DNA from: Okeania sp. SIO3I5
GTDB lineage: Bacteria; Cyanobacteriota; Cyanobacteriia; Cyanobacteriales; Microcoleaceae
DNA: 55,718 nucleotides
Assembly: GCF_010672085.1 (NCBI RefSeq)
Contig: NZ_JAAHHT010000043.1
Coordinates: 1-55,718 of the forward strand
Direction: 5' to 3'
Below, piece after piece: positions 31,979 to 43,279 of the stretch. The translations under genes and the position numbers were made by a program. Below the pieces are notes generated by a model. That model was not told the origin of the DNA and searched no databases. It worked only from the letters and a program-made list of their open reading frames with translations. How positions within the stretch are numbered: position 1 is the first letter of the stretch; each line of letters starts with the position of its first letter.

Positions 31979-32345
31979 TACCAAAAAATGAGGTCTAAAG
32001 CCTCCCCTTTTAAGGGGATGAAAAAATTTTAATTCAGTATTTCAAGCCTCCGACTTCAGTCGGAGGTTCACTGATAACTGATAACTGAAATGACCCTTCC
32101 TTTTCGTCCAAACGAGGATTCAAATGACGCACTTCTTCTAACAGAATGTTAAATCTTTGATCGTTTTCTGCTTGACATTGTTGGAGTAATTCCATGTCTC
32201 GCTGATTTTGTGCTGCTAACTGAAGTAAAGCTTGAGATGTAACTCTTAAACCGTCTACACTATCCCGAACTTCTGCGATACTTTCACGCATTTCTGTCAT
32301 ACTTCCACGCATTTCAGAAACACTTGAAGCTAACCAGTCAAGCAT
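31979..32345 (-). CDS. Small coiled-coil protein
   Basis: The CDS is 32034-32345 (103 aa); the bases before it (31979-32028) are a partial family C repeat. The protein has a heptad-like core (SVSEMRGSMTEMRESIAEVRDSVDGLR) and a Gln-rich helix. Many cyanobacterial genomes encode such short proteins of unknown function. The last 15 residues (SVISEPPTEVGGLKY) are translated from a dispersed hairpin repeat (CCTCCGACTTCAGTCGGAGG). The original stop has therefore been replaced and the tail is probably not native. Confidence 0.55.
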
Positions 32346-32548
32346 TTAATCTGTTGCTTGCTAAAACCCAAAAATATAGACTATCCTAGACAAACATCTA
32401 CAAAATGTCTAGGATATGACACAATGGCAAGGTACAAAAATTAGGAACCTTTTCTCAAAACTTGAGAAAAGGTCAAAGCTATAGCAAATATTATTGACAC
32501 CCTGAGACAAGCTCTGCTACTCTTGAGTAGAGTAATTCAATGTAAGTA

Positions 32549-34114
32549 ATGACCAAATCTCACGGTTCCTTGACAGGAATAGAAGCTAAAATTGAATACC
32601 ATCCTGTATTTGAAGAACTCGGAGGATTATATGAATCCTGGAAACGTTCTGCTGTTAACTGGATGCAAACTGAGAAATTATCAGAATCTTCAGTAGAAAA
32701 GCGTCTGATGAAAAAGTTTAACATTCAATGGGCATGGGCTGACTCAATCGCTACTGAAGCAACTCAATGTTTAAACCAATTAAAAACAGCTAAAAAAAAC
32801 CTAATTTATAAATTAGAGTTACAAATCAAAGCCAAAACAACTGCGACAAAAAAACTCATCACTAAACTAGAAAAAACATTAAAATTAGCAACAAAAAAAG
32901 GTTTTCCACACCTAAAAGCCAGAAATAAATTTTTTCATCAATTACTAGGTTTAAAGAGTAAAATTCAGAAAATAGCTAGTCTGAAACGAAAATTAAAGCA
33001 ATTAAAAAATACAGAACGTTTACATATTTGTTTTGGTTCACAGAAATTATTTAATGCTCAACATAATTTAGCAGAAAATGGATATAAAACCCGAAATGAA
33101 TGGAGTGATTATTGGAGTAAAAAACGCTCAGGCAGGTTTTTCTGTGTAGGAAAATCTCAGCCAGGCGGTGGAACTATGCTCAAAGTTTTTCCATTACAAA
33201 AGGATGGTAAATATCAATTACAAGTTCAACTACCTAGACCATTACAAGACAAATATGGTCAGAAAATACAGCTAGAATTTAGTGTTTCAGATAGGAATGG
33301 CAAATATAGAGCAACAGACTTAGATTATGCCATAAACAATTTAAAACCAATCACAATTTCTATTTTTCGCAGGGAACATAAACAAGACAATTGGTATATA
33401 CATCTTTCTACTTATGTACCAGAAATACCAGTAGTTCATACTAGAAAAAATGGTTGTATAGGTATTGACTTTAATGCGGAATCAATTTCAGTTACTTATG
33501 TGAAGTGGGATGGAAATATTGAATATTTAGAAGAAATCCCGTATAAATGGAAAAATCAAACTACAGGACAACGACAAGCATCCATGAGAAATATTGTTTG
33601 TCGTGTTGTGAAATTAGCAGAATTTTTTGAATGTGCTATTGCCATTGAGTCTCTGGACTTTAGCAAGAAAAAGGCCAAGATGAGTGAAGAAAGTAAAGTT
33701 TACAATCAGATGCTTGTCTTATTATCTACAGGAATATTTAGAGAAACTTTAGAGTCACGTTGTAGAAGATTTGGAGTTGAATTAATTAAAGTTAATCCAG
33801 CTTTTACCAGTCTAATTGGAATGATTAATTATATGGCTAAGTATGGCCTGAATAGCGGTACTGCTGCAGCTTTAGTAATTGGCCGTAGAGCGTTAAATTT
33901 ATCAGAAAAAATCCCCAAATGTTTGTTGAGACCGGAGGATGTCAACAAACATGATTGGAGTCATTGGAGGCGAGTTGCTAGTTTTATTAAACTACATCGT
34001 GTCCAGAGGACTCAACTTTTTCAGTGGAGGAAAACCCTTGAGGGAATCCTAACCCATAGTTTATGGGCGGAACATCAACTTTCTGTGCCAGTACACATTG
34101 AAATGGGTGAATAA
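32549..34114 (+). CDS. TnpB-like IS200/IS605 accessory protein, atypical
   Basis: 521 aa. Lys-rich helical N-terminal half, then a RuvC-like nuclease fold. RuvC-I is GIDFNAESISVTYV (Asp) and RuvC-II is AIESLDFSKKK (Glu). The third segment VNPAFTSLIGMINYMAKYGL...AAALVIGRRAL aligns to the TnpB C-terminus but lacks the usual DxNAA Asp. It also lacks the CxxC zinc ribbon of canonical TnpB. It belongs to the longer TnpB-related group. Flanks at 32380-32410 and 34140-34165 share AAATGTCTAG and (CT)GTCTAG, possibly element ends. No TnpA is nearby. Either a rearranged active site or an inactive protein. Confidence 0.75.
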   Translation: MTKSHGSLTGIEAKIEYHPVFEELGGLYESWKRSAVNWMQTEKLSESSVEKRLMKKFNIQWAWADSIATEATQCLNQLKTAKKNLIYKLELQIKAKTTATKKLITKLEKTLKLATKKGFPHLKARNKFFHQLLGLKSKIQKIASLKRKLKQLKNTERLHICFGSQKLFNAQHNLAENGYKTRNEWSDYWSKKRSGRFFCVGKSQPGGGTMLKVFPLQKDGKYQLQVQLPRPLQDKYGQKIQLEFSVSDRNGKYRATDLDYAINNLKPITISIFRREHKQDNWYIHLSTYVPEIPVVHTRKNGCIGIDFNAESISVTYVKWDGNIEYLEEIPYKWKNQTTGQRQASMRNIVCRVVKLAEFFECAIAIESLDFSKKKAKMSEESKVYNQMLVLLSTGIFRETLESRCRRFGVELIKVNPAFTSLIGMINYMAKYGLNSGTAAALVIGRRALNLSEKIPKCLLRPEDVNKHDWSHWRRVASFIKLHRVQRTQLFQWRKTLEGILTHSLWAEHQLSVPVHIEMGE

Positions 34115-35011
34115 TGAAATCATTTGCACTCACCGATGGCAAATGTCTAGCTCTGTCTAGTTTTCAAGAAGGTGCCATAGTATATTTCCTCTATATTTAT
34201 ATTTACGCTTATTTTATTTTAACAAGATATTTTACCTAGGGTTCCTGAATAAAATCTTTTGGTAAGGGTAGGAGTCAACCCACCCCTAACCCCTCCCAGG
34301 AGGGGAAGTCAGGAGAAATGGGAATTATAGACGAAGTAGGAGTCAGCATTGTCCCTTAAAATTTTCCCCAACTCTTGCTCAAAATCCTAACTTTGTTGAG
34401 CATGAAGAGCGGCTTTGTTGTATGAAAACATATAGCTACCGCACAATAGTCTAGCATATTTACTTCGTACTTCTACAACTATTGTCTAATAAATAAATCA
34501 AACATCTAAATAAATCAAACATCAATCTTTTCTTTCTTTGATAAAAAAAAAGGCTGAAACTATTACCAGTAAAGGCTTTTAGTTATTCAACTATTGGCCA
34601 ATAAATGAATAACGCATCAATCTTTTCTTTCTTTGATAAAAAAAAGCTGAAACTATTACCAGTAAAGGCTTTTAGCTATTCAACTATTGGCCAATAAATG
34701 AATAACGCATCAATCTTTTCTTTCTTTGATAAAAAAAAGCTGAAACTATTACCAGTAAAGGCTTTGAGCTATTTAACTATTGGCCAATAAATGAATAACG
34801 CATCAATAATCTGAAAGAAGGTGATATAGCTGCCACTAGGTTCACCTTTCATATCGGGGACAACCGAAAAGCGGAACGGATGTTCTATGGCTATTACAAC
34901 AAAGCCATGAAGAGCTAAAAATTTGGTACTTTTTTCGACCAAAAGAAGGCTAAAGCATTGATAAATAAAAACTTTTAGATTTAATCAGCAAGCCCTACCT
35001 ATAAATAAAAA
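34115..35011. repeat. Tandem 94-bp repeats inside an IS-like remnant
   Basis: Three copies of a roughly 94-bp unit (starting ATCAATCTTTTCTTTC at 34521, 34616 and 34709), with a truncated fourth at 34802. The wider region is bounded by TAGGGTTCCTGAATAAAA-like (about 34239) and TTTAATCAGCAAGCCCTA (34981-34998) ends that match family D. At 34829-34918 an open 30-residue remnant (FTFHIGDNRKAERMF, then YNKAMKS and stop) suggests the tail of a lost gene. Confidence 0.6.
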
Positions 35012-35311
35012 ATGAATAATAACATTGCTCATCGTTTGGAACAATACACAATTAAACGACCAAATCAAGTATTAATAGTTAAGGTACTAATTGATGAACA
35101 ACCAGATGAAATAGCTATCTTTAAAGGTTTTTCGAGTTCTCTGATGCGGCCTACTGATTTTAACCCAGATATACCTGTCTTGTCAGAAACAGCTAAAATT
35201 ATTAGTGTCGATCTACTTGCTAGTCCCTACAATCCAGAAGTACCTATTTATATTAAAGAGGGACTGACTTGGGAGGAAATGCAGTCCCTATTAACAGAAG
35301 TAGGACTTTAG
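35012..35311 (+). CDS. Conserved cyanobacterial/plastid-type hypothetical protein
   Basis: 99 aa. Alpha/beta pattern with VLIVKVLIDEQPDEIAIFKGFSSSLMRPT and a C-terminal PIYIKEGLTWEEMQSLLTEVGL. The FKGFSSSLMRPT motif is typical of a small protein conserved from cyanobacteria to plant plastids (DUF7734-like as I recall it; tentative). No signal peptide. Function unknown. Confidence 0.65.
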   Translation: MNNNIAHRLEQYTIKRPNQVLIVKVLIDEQPDEIAIFKGFSSSLMRPTDFNPDIPVLSETAKIISVDLLASPYNPEVPIYIKEGLTWEEMQSLLTEVGL

Positions 35312-35629
35312 TTAACTGTTCCAGATACATCAAGCCCGGCAATTCCCGGCAAAAGTCCGGAAAAGCGTTCATAGCAGTGTGATAGCAGAACTATCAAAAC
35401 TGGCGGTATCTCGCAATGCTTTGAAGAATATCCCCAAAGCGCTATTTTTTGACTGATTTATGGCCAATTGAAATGAGTATTTATTTTGCGCTTTCTTTTT
35501 CTTGACTCGGCAACCATTAGGGATGACTCAAAGTCGGGATCTAGATAACGCGATACTCAGTTTTCAGACGTTTTTCAGCTTTGATTGTAACACTATTTTC
35601 AGGAAATTGCCAGGGATTCTAAAATATAG
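35312..35629. other. Spacer between convergent genes
   Basis: No ORF or structured RNA recognised. Both flanking genes end here. Confidence 0.4.
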
Positions 35630-36034
35630 TCATGCACCAGCCGCTTGTAGACGTGCTCTGGCTCGCTTTATGGTTTTTTGAGCTTGAATCTTTTCTTGAA
35701 GATTATCGCCACTTTCAGCGGTTTGCAGACGTTTTTCAGCTTCCTCATAAGCTGAACGAGCCGCTTCCTTGTCAATATCATCTCCTCTTTCAGCACCATT
35801 AACAAGTATAGTTACTTCATCTGCTTCTACTTCAGCAAAACCACCCATCAGAGCGATCGGCATCCAATCCTTTTCAGCACGAACTCGCATTACACCTGTA
35901 TCAAGAGCGGTTAAAAGTGGAGCGTGTCCACTTAAAATTCCTAATTGACCTGTTGTACTAGGTAGAATTACTTCTTGAGCTTCTGAGTCCCAAACTGTTT
36001 TGTCGGGAGCTATTACACGCACAGTTAATGTCAT
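35630..36034 (-). CDS. atpC: ATP synthase epsilon subunit
   Basis: 134 aa, the central-stalk subunit that links gamma to the c-ring and can inhibit ATP hydrolysis. N-terminal beta-sandwich ([39 protein letters not shown]) and C-terminal helical hairpin ([26 protein letters not shown]) are complete. Lies downstream of atpB on the same strand, the usual cyanobacterial atpB-atpC pair separate from the main atp operon. The gap to atpB is 324 bp and filled with repeats, unusually long for this pair. Confidence 0.95.
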   Translation of the reverse strand: MTLTVRVIAPDKTVWDSEAQEVILPSTTGQLGILSGHAPLLTALDTGVMRVRAEKDWMPIALMGGFAEVEADEVTILVNGAERGDDIDKEAARSAYEEAEKRLQTAESGDNLQEKIQAQKTIKRARARLQAAGA

Positions 36035-36358
36035 TTCAGTTATCAGTTATCAGTTAACAATTAACAGTTATCAGTACCTCTGTTTGTTTGCGCAGCATTC
36101 CGCAGGAAAGCCAGAGGTACTAATAACTGAAGTTTATTTTTTGGTGGTGGTGCATTGTAATGGTCGTGCATTGCCATTACATTAGTTATAAGGTAAGGCA
36201 GTGGGAGGATCTTGCTCCCGTGCCGCTATTCCTTTTCCCTGTATACCATTACTATGCAGGACTACCTATTTTTTTTGGTCTCCTTCAAGGGGAGTCTTGA
36301 GACCTTATTTTTTTGTCAACATTTATTTGCTAGCTGACAAATAACAGAGCAAATATGA
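36035..36358. repeat. Repeat-filled gap between atpB and atpC
   Basis: Begins with CAGTTATCAGTTATCAGTTA heptamers. Then a dispersed unit (GGTGGTGGTGCATTGTAATG, later ATCTTGCTCCCGTG) follows that recurs at 53694-53785. A pyrimidine-rich stretch near 36278-36315 resembles a partial family C element. The two genes may still be co-transcribed, but hairpins here could weaken coupling. Confidence 0.6.
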
Positions 36359-37861
<1,503 letters not shown>

Positions 37862-38477
37862 TTACTTTCCGCTTTTCCCGGACAAATAGGGGACTTTCAA
37901 ATGATTAGGAAAAACTTAGTTCCCCTAAATAAAAGGGCTAGGGTGAAAACCCAATTTTCCGGTCATTTTTTAGATTATCACTGAAGTGTTCATCCAGGAT
38001 GATATTAATTATTTTGCTCAGGAATTTTCTGTATGGTAAGGGATTAATGGGATATATTACTTTATTTTATTTCTGTCAAATATCAAAAACAAATTTTAAT
38101 TTTAAGATATATAGCAATCCTAAATAGGTTGTAATAATTCTCAAACTAGGAAGAAATTCCGAAACTCTTGCTGATTGCCCGTTGCCTCTAAACCTATTTC
38201 CAAAAAGTAGGAAGATTTTTGACACGAATATGCGGAGGATTGCTATGTGTCAAAAACAATCAGGAATTAAGCTTCCCCAACCAAGAAACCGGGTTGATTG
38301 CCCTGATTATTGTTGTTTAAACCAGGAAATTTGGTTCATCAACCCGGTTTCTGCGTAAGTCTTAACAATGTTATAATATTTTGTCATTAGGGCTTTAGGA
38401 ATAAAAGTCAGTCTAAATTATATTTGATGTTTCCTGGATCTCTAGTTGTTTAAGCAATAATAGCGGTGGGTACTGTA
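37862..38477. other. Spacer upstream of atpB with long hairpin
   Basis: Holds the presumed atpB promoter. AGAAACCGGGTTGAT (about 38284) pairs with ATCAACCCGGTTTCT (about 38338) across 40 bases, a dispersed cyanobacterial hairpin repeat. No ORF. Confidence 0.5.
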
Positions 38478-39053
38478 TTAATCTCTTTGCAACAATAATT
38501 GCTTAGTAAAAGAGAGTTTTTTATTAACATTAAAACCGGCATCTTTTAACCTAGAAATAACAAAATCAAGCTTTTCTTGTCCGAAGAAATGGGGATGTAA
38601 TTCAATCACAATTTTTTTAATTGTATGAAAATCCGCAAATTGCAATAAGTCATATTCTCCACCTTCTATATCCAGAATGAGAAAAGTAGGATTAATTTTG
38701 TAGACTTCTTCATTAAAAGACTTAACAGGAACTTGAATAGACTTATTGCTAGGATTTATTCTGATAGTTGATGAAGCCCAAAAACTTTCATTTACATAAA
38801 ATGTTTTTTCTCCTGCTTGCTCTCCTCAAAGGCAAATTTTCAAATTAGGAGCCACATTATTAAGTTGATATGTTTGACAAATATAATCTTCTAAAGCAGG
38901 ATTAGCCTCGTAGGTAAAAACTCTTTTGGAGCCAATGATTTTGGCATAATAGCTAGATAATAAACCTATATCTGTAGCTAGCTCCATGACAATATCATTT
39001 TCATCAAGCAGATGCTTTACAAGTGTAAGTTCTTCTTTTTCATAAACTCCCAT
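38478..39053 (-). pseudogene. FkbM-type methyltransferase interrupted by an in-frame TGA
   Basis: One 192-codon frame reads through a single TGA at 38826-38828. Before it: ELTLVKHLLDENDIVMELATDIGLLS and RVFTYEANPALEDYICQTYQLNNV, a SAM-binding fold. After it: GEQAGEKTFYVNESF, FLILDIEGGEYDLLQF and KKIVIELHPHFFG, the FkbM signature region. All parts are in the same frame, so the gene is otherwise intact apart from a possibly shortened N-terminus. The glycine-rich loop reads ELATDIG where ELGxxIG is expected. Most likely a recent nonsense mutation; sequencing error is the alternative. Confidence 0.8.
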
Positions 39054-39189
39054 ATAGAGATATTCTAGTATTTATGGAGATAGCTTTTCTTTAAATATCG
39101 GTATCTTGGTTCCTTGAATTTTAACTACTTTGGGATACTAACTAAGACGTCTAAAAATAACGTCTTTTTTTAAAAAGTTGTAAATTGAC

Positions 39190-39492
39190 TTAACTATCAT
39201 TACTATCATCACTATCATCAGTATTGGGTTTGGCCCTAATACGTCTAATAGGTAAATTGGCCACTAAAGCAGTAGCTCTTTGATTATTTTCTAACAAAAA
39301 TTCTGAATCGCTATCATCTATTTCGACATAACGAGATACTACTTCCATAATTTCTTTTCTCATTGCTTCAATTAATTCTGGATTGATATCGGCACGGTCA
39401 TGGGCAATAACCAATTTGAGACGACGTTTAACTTCTTCACGACTATTAGGAGTATTTCTAGAAAAAAGTTTTTCTATAATTTCATTTAGCAT
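39190..39492 (-). CDS. minE: Cell division topological specificity factor MinE
   Basis: 100 aa. N-terminal segment FSRNTPNSREEVKRRLKLVIAHDRADINPELIEAMRKEI is the MinD-activating region and hinge; the C-terminal part is the dimerisation/topology domain, with a short acidic Asp/Ser tail (NTDDSDDSNDS) typical of cyanobacterial MinE. It drives MinD off the membrane to place the division septum. Third gene of minC-minD-minE, 60 bp after minD. Confidence 0.95.
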   Translation of the reverse strand: MLNEIIEKLFSRNTPNSREEVKRRLKLVIAHDRADINPELIEAMRKEIMEVVSRYVEIDDSDSEFLLENNQRATALVANLPIRRIRAKPNTDDSDDSNDS

Positions 39493-39552
39493 TAGCTTAT
39501 TTTTAACTCAATAGTTCATTTATTACGTAGGTTGAGGTAAGATTTTCAAGAA

Positions 39553-40359
39553 TTAAATAACTTTAGATGACAATACTTTACGCAGCCAAGTAAAAAAGTT
39601 TTCCGGTGGGGGGTTCAAGTCTACAAACTCTACTTTTTCTCCATCCAAACGACGAGCAATATTATTAAATTCTGAACCTGCTTGAGAAATATTTTCTGCT
39701 AATACTAAAGGTTCTCCTCGGTTAGTAGATACAATTACTTTTTCGTCATCTGGAATAACTCCCATAAGTGGAATAGCGAGTATTTCCTCTACATCTTGTA
39801 CAGACATCATTTCATCAGCTTGTACCATCTGGGGTCTAATTCGATTAACTATTAGATGAATATTCCTGACGTTGTTTGCTTCTAGGAGTCCAATTACTCT
39901 ATCTGCATCACGAACTGCAGATATTTCTGGGGTTGTAACAATTATAGCTTCTTTGGCTGGCGCGATCGCATTCTGGAAACCCTGTTCAATTCCAGCAGGA
40001 GAGTCAATCAAAATATATTCATATTTGGGCATCAACATATTGACTAATTCCTGCATTTGTTGGGGACTAACTGCCTCTTTCATGCGGTTTTGAGCCGCCG
40101 GTAAAAGAGATAAACGGGGTTGTCGTTTATCCCTAACTATTGCTTGCTCAAGGCGACATTCTCCTGCTAAAACTTCCACTGCTGTATAGACAATTCTATT
40201 TTCTAAACCCAGAAGTAAGTCCAAATTTCTCAAACCGAAATCTGCATCAATTACTGCGACTCGGCGACCTTGTTGAGCTAAAGCCATTCCCAGGTTTGCT
40301 GTGCAGGTAGTTTTTCCCACTCCACCTTTACCAGAAGTAATCACAATAATTCTGCTCAT
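39553..40359 (-). CDS. minD: Septum site-determining ATPase MinD
   Basis: 268 aa. Deviant Walker A KGGVGKT (K11-T17) with the signature lysine K11, switch motifs (DADFGLRNLDLLLGLENR, DSPAGIEQGF) and a C-terminal amphipathic helix (FFTWLRKVLSSKVI) for membrane binding. Complete. It recruits MinC to the membrane and is cycled by MinE. Middle gene of the min cluster, about 120 bp after minC. Confidence 0.96.
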   Translation of the reverse strand: MSRIIVITSGKGGVGKTTCTANLGMALAQQGRRVAVIDADFGLRNLDLLLGLENRIVYTAVEVLAGECRLEQAIVRDKRQPRLSLLPAAQNRMKEAVSPQQMQELVNMLMPKYEYILIDSPAGIEQGFQNAIAPAKEAIIVTTPEISAVRDADRVIGLLEANNVRNIHLIVNRIRPQMVQADEMMSVQDVEEILAIPLMGVIPDDEKVIVSTNRGEPLVLAENISQAGSEFNNIARRLDGEKVEFVDLNPPPENFFTWLRKVLSSKVI

Positions 40360-40480
40360 AAGCTCTTAGACATTAAGTAATTGTATATGGTCAATTTTTC
40401 TTACAATACAAAGGGTAATTTTGTCAATAAAATTTTATTTTTGCCAAATTCTGACTTCTAACTTCTGAGTTCTGAATTCA

Positions 40481-41272
40481 TTAACGATATATCTTAGCAA
40501 AATCTTTAACTCTGCTAATACGAATGCCTTGGTTTTCTACATAAGCCACTTCAGGATAAAATTGGACTGGTGCTTTTTCTGGCCCTCTAGCAACTTGTTC
40601 GGCAATCCTAATGAGAGTTGGTTCCATTTGCAAAGTCATAATTACACTCTTTGAATTTCCTTTGGCTCCTGCATGGACTACTCCCCGTAAACGACCCCAT
40701 ACAAGAATATCCCCATCTGCAATTACAGAACCACCTGGATTCAGGTCTCCTACAATTATTATGGTACCTGGATGCCGAATTTCTACTCCAGAACGTACCG
40801 TCATTTGTAGATAAAGTGGTTCAGCTAAAGGTTGAACTTTTTCTACAGGAGTTTGACTTAGGGTAGTCAAAGCAGATTTTTGTTCCACAGAATAGCCGAC
40901 TGTAGCAGCAGCTACAGCAGTCTGACGACGTGATGTGCTAATTCTTTCTAATTTTAGTTCTACTTCTAAAAGAGCTTCGGCTATTTCTTGGAGTTGACGG
41001 GTATCTAATAGACGGTCAAATGCAATTAGCTCTACTTCTGTTTTTGGTTGCCAAAATCTTTCTCCCGCTTTGAGGCGTTGTTTTAATTGTTGCCAAATTT
41101 CTGTCCAAGTCATGGCTGTGGGACTTTCTATCTCACCATTATTAGATTCTGGTGGCAATAGTAATAACAACTTTCCTTCCTCTGTTTTGAACCTGACTTG
41201 TAAGTTGGTACTTACTTCTTGTGTTGAGGTGGAAGTAGTTGAAACGGAGTCATCAGAAGCATCAGAAGACAT
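40481..41272 (-). CDS. minC: Septum site-determining protein MinC
   Basis: 263 aa. N-terminal FtsZ-inhibiting domain (residues about 25-140) is divergent, as usual for cyanobacteria. The C-terminal beta-helix domain is clear: VRSGVEIRHPGTIIIVGDLNPGGSVIADGDILVWGRLRGVVHAG and ISRVKDFAKIY. Polar Ser/Thr N-terminus. First gene of the min cluster. Confidence 0.93.
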   Translation of the reverse strand: MSSDASDDSVSTTSTSTQEVSTNLQVRFKTEEGKLLLLLPPESNNGEIESPTAMTWTEIWQQLKQRLKAGERFWQPKTEVELIAFDRLLDTRQLQEIAEALLEVELKLERISTSRRQTAVAAATVGYSVEQKSALTTLSQTPVEKVQPLAEPLYLQMTVRSGVEIRHPGTIIIVGDLNPGGSVIADGDILVWGRLRGVVHAGAKGNSKSVIMTLQMEPTLIRIAEQVARGPEKAPVQFYPEVAYVENQGIRISRVKDFAKIYR

Positions 41273-41414
41273 AAAATATGGGATGTTTTTTATCTTTTTC
41301 CTATGGGCAAACTATCCTATCATATCAGTCATTAGTAAGGAGTTTATAAGTCAGGAGTCAAAATTCAGTAGTCAGGAGTCATGGTATAATCTCAAGGTAC
41401 CTTCCACATACTAT

Positions 41415-41506
41415 CAGAACTTACGTATAAGCACCATATCTAGTAGGGGCGAATGGCATTCGCCCTCTACGGATAGCGTATTGTCTAAAATTTTGCGTAA
41501 GTCCTG
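41415..41506. mobile_element. Miniature element family B, copy 3
   Basis: Ends CAGAACTTACG and TTTTGCGTAAGTCCTG, with a central GGGGCGAATGGCATTCGCCC palindrome almost the same as in the copy at 12491-12582. Confidence 0.75.
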
Positions 41507-41555
41507 ACTATATAAAATTGTTATTTGAAGTTATAACTAAATAAATCAGGTAATT

Positions 41556-42524
41556 ATGAGCATTAAAATAGTAATACCTCGTTTTTATAGAGGTGAAATA
41601 GATTTAGAGGCGATCGCTACATTACTCAACAATAGTGAATTGGCCAATAAATTCCATGAATGGCTATCTCCAGCAGAAGTGCTAATGCAATTGGAAAATC
41701 CTTCTGTAGACAATGAGCGGGATATTTGTCTATGGGAAGATGGAAATAGTCAACTTGTAGCTATTGCAGGACTGATGATTCCCGAAATGGGAGAAGATAT
41801 AGCAGGTATTTTGTGGTTCCGAGTCGATCCCCAAACTCAAGGTAATAATTTAGAAACTCAAATTCTGGAGTGGGGAGAGAAACGGATGGCGGAAGTAGGT
41901 AGAGAAAGAAATGTCAAAGTTAAAGTGCTTTGCGGATCCCATGAGGATAATGTGAAACGTATAGCTTTATTAGAAAATTGTGATTTTAAAATTGAGCGGT
42001 ATCTTTTTACAATGGAGCGATCGCTTACTGAACCTATTCCAGAAGCTATATTTCCTGAAGGTTTTACCCTGAAAAATATAGATAATGAAGCAGATGCAGC
42101 AGCTTGGACAGAAATGTTTAATCAAACATTTATTGATCACTGGAATCATCAAGATATAACTGTTGAATTTGTTAAGAATAAACTCAATAACTCTAAATAT
42201 CAACCAGAGTTAAGTTTAGTTGCGGTTGCACCTGATGGTACTTTTGCTGCTTTATGTGATTGTCAGATTCATCCTGAAAATAATGAATTAAAAGGGCGTA
42301 AAGATGGTTACATTAATATTCTGGGCACTCGACGTGGTTTTCGGAAAAGAGGATTGGGGCGTGGTATTTTGCTATCGGGGTTGAAATTGTTGAAAGCAGA
42401 GGGAATGGAAACGGCAGTGTTGTATGTTGATGCTGATAACCTTTTAGGTGCGACGCGACTTTATGAGTCGGTGGGTTTTCGGAGGGTTAATACTCAAATA
42501 GCTTATGTGAAAGCAGTTTTGTGA
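41556..42524 (+). CDS. Tandem-GNAT N-acetyltransferase, copy 1
   Basis: 322 aa with two GNAT folds. The first (residues about 5-160: EVLMQLENPS, GILWFRVDPQTQGNNLETQILEWGEKR) is degenerate in its acetyl-CoA loop. The second (about 165-320) has RRGFRKRGLGRGILLSGLKLL, a good Q/RxxGxG/A acetyl-CoA binding loop, and VDADNLLGATRLYESVGFR. The layout is like mycothiol-synthase-type double GNATs. The substrate is unknown. A close paralogue lies in the Y RNA island at 49834-50805. CAGGTAATT precedes the ATG. Confidence 0.85.
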   Translation: MSIKIVIPRFYRGEIDLEAIATLLNNSELANKFHEWLSPAEVLMQLENPSVDNERDICLWEDGNSQLVAIAGLMIPEMGEDIAGILWFRVDPQTQGNNLETQILEWGEKRMAEVGRERNVKVKVLCGSHEDNVKRIALLENCDFKIERYLFTMERSLTEPIPEAIFPEGFTLKNIDNEADAAAWTEMFNQTFIDHWNHQDITVEFVKNKLNNSKYQPELSLVAVAPDGTFAALCDCQIHPENNELKGRKDGYINILGTRRGFRKRGLGRGILLSGLKLLKAEGMETAVLYVDADNLLGATRLYESVGFRRVNTQIAYVKAVL

Positions 42525-42579
42525 AGTATATTATTCGGTTGAAAAACTTGTTATATGATGTCTGGTTTAATAGTTATAA

Positions 42580-42640
42580 TTAAAGCTTGTAGTAGGGCTT
42601 TAGCCCAAAAATAGATAGGGCTAAAGCTCTACTACAAACT
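42580..42640. repeat. Hairpin repeat between convergent genes
   Basis: TTGTAGTAGGGCTTTAGCCC and its inverted partner GGGCTAAAGCTCTACTACAA form a long stem with a short loop. It could act as a bidirectional terminator for the GNAT gene and the TOPRIM-like gene, or be a dispersed REP-like unit. Confidence 0.7.
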
Positions 42641-42641
42641 A

Positions 42642-43217
42642 TCACTTATCTAATTGTAATCGTTGCAGTTCATTACAAGCATGATGTAGGGAATATGGAG
42701 CATTTTCATCAAGTCCTTGAGGACAAATATCGGATGCTAATTTTCTTGCTGAAGCTTCAGCTAATGTAATTCTTTCTGTGGTATTTAGAGTTTTATTTTT
42801 GTAGTCATCTTGTTCATTACAATCTTGATTACCGTTAATATAAGAAAACCAAGTTTCTATATTTCTGGCAGGTACAAAAATAGCTATTTTTTCATTAGGT
42901 AAACGCATATCTTTGTTCCGGTCTCCTTCTTCTTTATTCACAGCCATATTCAGAGAGCGAATTCTTTCATCTACAGTTTTATCGTCAGCATCAATCATTA
43001 TTATTACTGCAATATCTTGAGAATTTTTTCTGCTTCTGTAACTTTTTAAAATTTTGGGATAATACTTTAAAATTAAAGCATTATTATTTTCAACTTTCAT
43101 CCCTGGAGTTTTGGGGAAACAAGTAATATCTCTAGATGATAAACCTCGGCAAATTAAATATTGTCTAATAAATCTTTCTTGGTCAATATCTTCACACAAA
43201 ATTGTTATTTTAGTCAT
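42642..43217 (-). CDS. TOPRIM/DUF4276-like protein, partner of an AAA ATPase
   Basis: 191 aa. ITILCEDIDQERFIRQYL supplies a TOPRIM-like Glu and IIMIDADDKTVDERI the DxD element; a Lys/Arg-rich region and an N-IETWFSYI motif follow. The pattern is that of DUF4276 or RloB-type TOPRIM nuclease-like proteins, which often accompany AAA ATPases in candidate defence modules. I prefer the ATG at 43217; an upstream TTG three codons earlier is possible. It sits about 260 bp downstream of the ATPase gene on the same strand. Confidence 0.6.
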   Translation of the reverse strand: MTKITILCEDIDQERFIRQYLICRGLSSRDITCFPKTPGMKVENNNALILKYYPKILKSYRSRKNSQDIAVIIMIDADDKTVDERIRSLNMAVNKEEGDRNKDMRLPNEKIAIFVPARNIETWFSYINGNQDCNEQDDYKNKTLNTTERITLAEASARKLASDICPQGLDENAPYSLHHACNELQRLQLDK

Positions 43218-43279
43218 TTTTAGCAATATGAATTTAGAAGGTAAGAGTCAGAATCAGGATTACAGCAGTTTTCATTTCA

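Noticed and set aside
34521-34806. Possible CRISPR array
   Set aside because: The 94-bp units are head-to-tail copies with no variable spacers.
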